The position numbers were made by a program, and so were the translations under genes. The notes beneath the pieces are model-generated. The model did not search any database and was not told the DNA's origin. It saw only the letters and a list, made by a program, of their open reading frames with translations. 64,000 nucleotides of DNA. It comes from Telluria beijingensis (GTDB lineage: Bacteria; Pseudomonadota; Gammaproteobacteria; Burkholderiales; Burkholderiaceae_D). Of the stretch, positions 60,198 through 64,000 are shown one piece after another (the stretch's first letter is position 1; every line of letters begins with the position of its first letter). The DNA is taken from positions 5,330,222 to 5,394,221 of the forward strand of contig NZ_CP132480.1 in NCBI RefSeq assembly GCF_030770395.1, given 5' to 3'.

Positions 60198-60624
60198 GTG
60201 CCGAAAGCGATCCTGCCGCGTGTCTTCCATCCTGCCGCCGGCGCCGCCCCCAGGCTCCGCATCCCCCTGACCCAGCCGCTGCGCCATGCCCGCTACCGCC
60301 GCATCTGGCTCGCCAACCTGGTCTCCAATCTCGGTACCTGGATACAGACCTTCGCTGCGGTCTGGCTGGTGGCCTCCCTGTCGCAATCGGCTTCGATCGC
60401 CGCGCTGGTCCAGACCGCGACCTATGCGCCAGTCTTCCTGTTCGCGCTGCTGACCGGCGTGCTGGCCGACGCCGTGCACCGGCCCAAGTTCCTGTGCCGG
60501 CAGCGTGTTCTGGGGCCTGGTGGCCGATGCCTGGGGCGTGCGCGCCGCCCTGGCGGTGGCCGGCGCCTGCGTGGTGCTCAATGCGCTGGCGCTAATGGGC
60601 GGTAACCGGAAAAATCCCATCTGA
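60198..60624 (+). pseudogene. MFS transporter remnant with large internal deletion
   Basis: From a GTG at 60198 the frame codes the N-terminus of an MFS (EntS/MFS_3-like) exporter: PLRHARYRRIWLANLVSNLG, TWIQTFAAVWLVASLSQSAS, FLFALLTGVLADAVHRPKFL. At about 60497 the reading frame breaks. From 60499 another frame codes the end of the same kind of protein: GSVFWGLVADAWGVRAALAV then AGACVVLNALALMG. About 270-300 central residues are missing. So this is a deleted, inactive gene of about 140 codons. It lies at the edge of the block that interrupts the kinase-phosphatase cluster. Confidence 0.75.
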
Positions 60625-60686
60625 TCGGCACATTGCCAACGTTGAAAGAGGTGTAGAGTATCGGCATCGTCCCGCTCATATTGCCA

Positions 60687-61667
60687 ATGCCAGTCACCCT
60701 CGCCGATTTCCGCTTCGCCCCCTGTTTCGACGTGGCGGTCGCCAGCCGCATCGGCTGCGGCCCCGCCACGCGCGCCGAAAACCAGGACAACTTCGTCGTC
60801 ATCGACTTCGATGGCCGCGCCTGCCGGCTGCAAGACCAGCGAGCGCTCTGCCTGACCGTCGATGGCTGGCCGGCCGGGCATGGCCGGCTGGCGGTGCTGG
60901 ACGGCATGGGCGGCCACGGCCATGGGCGCGAGGCGGCCGAAGCGCTGGCGGCGGCCCTGCTCGCCATGCCGCCCTGCGCCACGCCGGAAGAACTGGGCGA
61001 GCGGCTGGACGCCATCCACGCCGGCCTGCAGGCGCGCTTCGCCGTCGAGGGCGAAAGCACGGCGCGCCCCGGCACCACGCTGACCCTGCTCGAGCTGCGG
61101 GCCGGCGGCGCGCCGCTGCTGTACCACGTCGGCGACTCGCGGCTGTACGAACTCGATGCCATGCGCGCCACGCCGCTCAGCGTCGATCACGTGCCGGCCA
61201 CCGTCGCCGCCCTCGCCGGCCGCCTCGACGAAGCGGGCTGGTGGCGCCAGGTGCACGGGCGCCACGCGCCGCAGATCGCCCAGGCCGTCATTCTCGGCAA
61301 TGCCTTCGCCGACCCGGCGCGCCTGTCCGACCCGCTGTTCGCCCTGACGCCGAACAACCTGCCGTGCTGGCTGGGCCACCTGGCGGACCGCCGCGCGCTG
61401 TCGCTGCGGCCCGGCGCGGCCTATCTGCTGGCCACCGACGGCTTCTGGTCCTGCACCCAGCCGGACGGTTTCGTCGCCGGCTGGCCGGCGCTGCTGCACG
61501 ACGGCCCGGACGCGGCGACCCTGGTCGAACGCCTGTTCGGCCTGCTGGAAAACGATCCGCCGGCCGGCCTGCAGCCCGATAACCTGACCGCACTGGTCGT
61601 GCGTCCGCTCGCCCGCCACGCGGACGAAACCGCGCTGCCGGTGGAAGCGGACCATACCGTCATTTAG
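60687..61667 (+). CDS. PP2C-type Ser/Thr protein phosphatase
   Basis: 326 residues from the ATG at 60687. PPM motifs in order: RAENQDNFVVIDFDG, LAVLDGMGGHGHGREAAEAL (metal-binding Asp-Gly), RPGTTLTLLELRAGG, LYHVGDSRLYEL, LATDGFWSC and DNLTALVVRPL. All expected metal Asp residues are present, so it should be an active Mn/Mg phosphatase. Cytosolic. It is the natural eraser for the Ser/Thr kinase at 51592 and is followed by an FHA-domain gene, as PstP and FhaB lie together in actinobacteria. Confidence 0.92.
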   Translation: MPVTLADFRFAPCFDVAVASRIGCGPATRAENQDNFVVIDFDGRACRLQDQRALCLTVDGWPAGHGRLAVLDGMGGHGHGREAAEALAAALLAMPPCATPEELGERLDAIHAGLQARFAVEGESTARPGTTLTLLELRAGGAPLLYHVGDSRLYELDAMRATPLSVDHVPATVAALAGRLDEAGWWRQVHGRHAPQIAQAVILGNAFADPARLSDPLFALTPNNLPCWLGHLADRRALSLRPGAAYLLATDGFWSCTQPDGFVAGWPALLHDGPDAATLVERLFGLLENDPPAGLQPDNLTALVVRPLARHADETALPVEADHTVI

Positions 61668-61684
61668 CGAAGAGGAGAACCGGC

Positions 61685-61878
61685 ATGCCAACAGCGACGG
61701 CAACGAGCGAGGCGGACACCACGATGGCGGTCGACGACTTTATGGCGCAACTCTCCCATCCCCGCTGACATGGCATGGGGCGAACCGGGCCTCGTTCGAG
61801 GTGCGCGGCATGGACGAATTGCGCGCCCGCACCCCGGCCCTGCGCGCCATCCTGGCCCAGTGGATTCCCCACGTCTGA
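61685..61878 (+). pseudogene. Small frameshifted gene after the phosphatase, family unknown
   Basis: An ATG at 61685 with a strong ribosome site (GAGGAG) starts MPTATATSEADTTMAVDDF and stops after 27 codons at 61768. In the -1 frame the sequence runs on from PLTWHGANRASFEVRGMDEL through RARTPALRAILAQWIPHV to a stop at 61878, with good coding character. A single missing or extra base near 61760 would join them into a protein of about 64 residues. Either a recent frameshift, a sequencing error or slippage at CATCCCC. The family is not recognised. Confidence 0.4.
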
Positions 61879-62027
61879 CATGCCACGGTGGCAGTTGCAA
61901 GTTCCTTCCGGGTTGATGCTTTTAGAAAATAATGTTGTTAATCAACGAACTTGGTGCGCCGTACGGTTCAAAAACAGCGTAAGCTAGCAATGTTTATTCC
62001 GACCATTATTTAACTTGCCGTTCTGAC

Positions 62028-63569
62028 ATGAACCGCTGCCGCAATCCCGCGCATCCGCACTGCACCGTCTGGGTCTTGCCCGGCGATGCCATGTGTGCGC
62101 ACGGGCATGCCCAGCCCGCCGATGAAGCGGTGGCCGCGCCAGCGCCCGTGATGGCGTCGGCGGTGGCCGGGCTGCCGTCGAGCTTCGACGCCATCACCGC
62201 CCTGCGCAGCCGGCGCAACACCGAAATCAGACCGGTCGCGACCGATCGCGTGGTCCACCTGCAACGTCCCCAGCTGCACATCAGCGGTTTCGATCCGCGC
62301 GCGGCCGGCGGCCGCCAGGCGATCCGGCTCGAGCTGCGCGGCATGCCGATGGATTGCGCGCCCGAGGTGCGCATGCTGGTGCGCTCGGCGCTGCGCCTGC
62401 ACGGCGGAGAAAGCTATGGTTTCCAGCGCACCTCGCGCGGCGACTGGCGGCCGCTGTTCCTCGAATTTTCCTCGCGCGGCCTGGAACATGGCCAGTACCG
62501 GATCGAGATCGAGCTGCACAGCCGCCATCCGCAGGCGCCCGACGCGAGCCGCACCTGGACCTGCTCGCCGGTAATCCTGGTGCCGCGCCAGGACGCCAGC
62601 CTGGGCGAGATCCACCAGACCTTCCTCGCCACCCACAAGAACGTGCGGGTGACGGCGGACGACGCCGGCATCGCCCGGGTGAATGCGCCGGGCGGCGGAC
62701 GGATCGACATCGACGTCACGGCGCGCAACGCCTCGATCGCCCAGCTCAACCTGGACGGCGGCGGCAGCGGCAAGATCGACCTCGGCATGTCGACCATCGC
62801 GTGGGACGAAGACCTGATCGAGATCGACCTGCCGGCCCCGGCCGCCCACCCCTGCCCGGCCACCGGCGCCTGCCTGGTGCATGCCGAGGCCGATTCCGCC
62901 ACCCAGCGCCACGTGCGCCTGTTCGCGCTCGACGAGTGCGTGCTGGGCCGCTTCGAACCCATCGCACCCGAGGCCGAGCTGCTGCTGGCCCACCACGGCG
63001 AAGCCGGCATGGAGTACGGCGGCCTGACGCGGCGCCTGTCGGGCCGGCACGCCGTCATCCGGCGCAGCCGCCATGGCTTCGAGATCGAGGACGTGTCACG
63101 CTACGGCCTGCTGCTGGACGGCGTCTGGCCCGGCAAGCACATGCCGGTGCAGCTGCGGCTGGGCATGCGGATCGATCTGACGGCCAGCATCAAGGGCATC
63201 GTCACGCTCGAGGTGACGGCCCTGATGGCGCACGCCGTGGTGCTGCACCGGTTGGACGCCGGCGCGCGCGCCGAATGCTTCTACCTGATGGCGCCGGACT
63301 GCCTGCCAGCACCGTCGAAGGCGGCCGGCATGCCGCGCGCCGCCACGCTGCCGCTGCTGTTCCACCGCGATGGCGGCTTCTGGCAAGTCGACCGCGCCAG
63401 CGGACGCGAGACGCCGCTGGCGCCGGAGTCGGGCCTGGACCGCCTGCCGCAAACTGGCCTGGGCATCGCCGCGCGCTTCGTGGCGCAAGCCTATCCGGAG
63501 GCGCACGGCGGCCCCCGCGGCAGCGACGAGCGCCGCAGCTTCTTGCCGTCCCCCGCCTTCAGCGCCTGA
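62028..63569 (+). CDS. Zinc-ribbon and FHA-domain protein
   Basis: 513 residues. The N-terminus MNRCRNPAHPHCTVWVLPG with C-AHGH after it looks like a short zinc ribbon (Cys/His ligands near 4, 12, 23, 25-27). The middle (about 80-190) is a beta-rich domain not recognised, then a stretch with repeated strands (RIDIDVTARNASIAQLNLDG) that may be a small beta-solenoid. A clear FHA domain lies at about 300-385: ECVLGRFEPI, RRLSGRHAVIRRSRHGFEIE, DVSRYGLLLDG. The C-terminal part (to 513) is unassigned. FHA domains bind phosphothreonine, so this should read the output of the cluster's kinase. Confidence 0.82.
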   Translation: MNRCRNPAHPHCTVWVLPGDAMCAHGHAQPADEAVAAPAPVMASAVAGLPSSFDAITALRSRRNTEIRPVATDRVVHLQRPQLHISGFDPRAAGGRQAIRLELRGMPMDCAPEVRMLVRSALRLHGGESYGFQRTSRGDWRPLFLEFSSRGLEHGQYRIEIELHSRHPQAPDASRTWTCSPVILVPRQDASLGEIHQTFLATHKNVRVTADDAGIARVNAPGGGRIDIDVTARNASIAQLNLDGGGSGKIDLGMSTIAWDEDLIEIDLPAPAAHPCPATGACLVHAEADSATQRHVRLFALDECVLGRFEPIAPEAELLLAHHGEAGMEYGGLTRRLSGRHAVIRRSRHGFEIEDVSRYGLLLDGVWPGKHMPVQLRLGMRIDLTASIKGIVTLEVTALMAHAVVLHRLDAGARAECFYLMAPDCLPAPSKAAGMPRAATLPLLFHRDGGFWQVDRASGRETPLAPESGLDRLPQTGLGIAARFVAQAYPEAHGGPRGSDERRSFLPSPAFSA

Positions 63570-63571
63570 CT

Positions 63572-63682
63572 TCAGCCGTGAGGCGGAACCAGCACCAGGA
63601 AGACCAGCGCCGCGCCGGCCAGTAAAGCGGCTTGCAGGGCGAACACGATTGCCGGCGCCCGCAGATGTTCAGGAATTTTCAT
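63572..63682 (-). CDS. 36-residue single-helix membrane peptide
   Basis: MKIPEHLRAPAIVFALQAAL is followed by LAGAALVFLVLVPPHG and a stop, with GAGAGGTGA upstream of the ATG at 63682. One membrane helix with short ends. The stop lies three bases from the FHA gene end on the other strand. No family recognised; small hydrophobic peptides of this type can be regulators of membrane complexes. Confidence 0.55.
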   Translation of the reverse strand: MKIPEHLRAPAIVFALQAALLAGAALVFLVLVPPHG

Positions 63683-63760
63683 GGCATCACCTCTCGCATG
63701 CACGAAGCCCACGTGGGTGACGACAGCTTACGCCTGAATCAGCTGCCTTGCGCGCTGATT

Positions 63761-63916
63761 CCGTTAAATTAAGCGTACCCACTACGTCGTTCCCGCGAAG
63801 GCGGGAACCCAAGTTCCGCTAACGTCATCGAAACGCTCGCAGAATTAGGTTCCCGCCTTCGCGGGAAGTCGTTACCTCCAGTGGAGGTGACGACGATTTT
63901 TACGCTAACTTAACGG
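63761..63916. repeat. REPIN/MITE-like inverted repeat pair
   Basis: Two small palindromes in inverted orientation: GTTCCCGC-GAAG-GCGGGAAC at 63789-63808 and TTCCCGC-CTTC-GCGGGAA at 63850-63867. The loop of one is the complement of the other. The outer ends also pair (CCGTTAAATTAAGCGT at 63761 with ACGCTAACTTAACGG at 63902). The whole 156 bases can fold into one long hairpin. This is the layout of a REP doublet (REPIN), mobilised by RAYT transposases; no such gene is in the window. Confidence 0.75.
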
Positions 63917-63939
63917 CATTACGCCGTGCGCGCGCCGAT

Positions 63940-64000
63940 TCAGTCGTGGCGCCAGGCGGCCGGCAGCGGCGGCAGCGGGATGCGCTCGGTTTCTCCCGGC
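63940..64000 (-). CDS. 3' end of a gene continuing past the window
   Basis: The minus strand is open from the window edge to a TGA at 63942-63940 and codes PGETERIPLPPLPAAWRHD. The ending is plausible coding sequence (GC-rich third positions, no stops), but 20 codons are too few to name the gene. It ends 24 bases from the repeat pair. Confidence 0.5.
   Translation of the reverse strand, partial: PGETERIPLPPLPAAWRHD

Noticed and set aside
60111-60605. A 164-residue intact plus-strand protein at the MFS remnant
   Set aside because: After residue 129 the frame becomes Arg/Gly-rich nonsense while the true transporter end continues in another frame, so it is a pseudogene.
51592-63569. Reading the kinase/phosphatase/FHA genes as a type VI secretion regulatory set
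   Set aside because: No TssB/C, TssK-M, Hcp, VgrG or ClpV gene is visible, whereas an FtsW/RodA-type protein is embedded in the cluster. Genes outside the window cannot be excluded.
63683-63939. The REP-like palindromes as a CRISPR array or a terminator
   Set aside because: Only two units, in inverted orientation and different spacing, with no T-run after either stem.

Overview
The window is high-GC DNA (visibly well above 60%) from a Gram-negative bacterium. The best fit is a betaproteobacterium of the Oxalobacteraceae, Massilia/Telluria group. This is inferred from the combination of a PEP-CTERM protein, an MSHA-type pilus operon, a PhaC polymerase, a PaoABC-type molybdo-flavoenzyme, a YciH/SUI1 protein and many PAS-GGDEF and hybrid-kinase proteins. 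There is no rRNA and no housekeeping marker precise enough to fix the genus. One tRNA-Leu(TAA) gene is present. No CRISPR array, integrase, transposase or complete phage was seen.

Layout. 1-3.5 kb: a DUF4126 membrane protein cut by the window edge, a CNNM/CorC-type transporter, and a three-gene unit (SPFH membrane protein, ribbon-helix-helix regulator, YciH) behind a sigma70 promoter whose -10 lies in a perfect 16-bp palindrome. 3.5-15 kb: an MSHA-type pilus locus read leftward (MshE, MshG, pilin, MshI, PilN-like, MshJ, K, L, M, N and a TolA/TonB-like protein). 15.2-20.3 kb: a hybrid histidine kinase overlapping a response-regulator diguanylate cyclase. MshE-type ATPases bind c-di-GMP, so this neighbour may tune the pilus. 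20.3-23.7 kb: a translationally coupled operon of two acyl-CoA dehydrogenases and two MaoC hydratases. 23.8-32.3 kb: a PEP-CTERM protein, Prc protease, a membrane HELAH metalloprotease, thymidine kinase, a Maa-type acetyltransferase, a penicillin-acylase family hydrolase and an orphan ParB-like protein. 32.5-36 kb: tRNA-Leu, a candidate small RNA, a perfect FNR/Anr box, a tandem universal stress protein and PhaC. 36.1-40 kb: paoABC. 40-42.5 kb: a PAS-GGDEF cyclase, two small membrane proteins and a YedK/HMCES protein. 42.5-47.5 kb: three tandem beta-helix paralogues and an alanine-rich lipoprotein. 47.7-51.5 kb: a DUF1566-like protein, an M28 peptidase, a YkuE-like phosphoesterase and a glycine-zipper protein with tandem repeats.

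51.6-63.6 kb is the most unusual part. On the plus strand lie a Ser/Thr protein kinase, an FtsW/RodA (SEDS)-type membrane protein with an FHA-like N-terminal part, an FHA-like protein, an SH3 protein, a PP2C phosphatase and a zinc-ribbon/FHA protein. This is the parts list of the actinobacterial kinase-phosphatase-FHA-RodA cell-wall cluster, here in a Gram-negative with no visible type VI secretion genes. It is split by opposite-strand genes: a proline-rich membrane protein, MarC, a trypco2/small protein/retropepsin trio that resembles a conflict module, and an acetyltransferase. A deleted MFS pseudogene lies next to the split. The window ends with a 36-residue membrane peptide, a REPIN-like inverted repeat pair and the 3' end of another gene.
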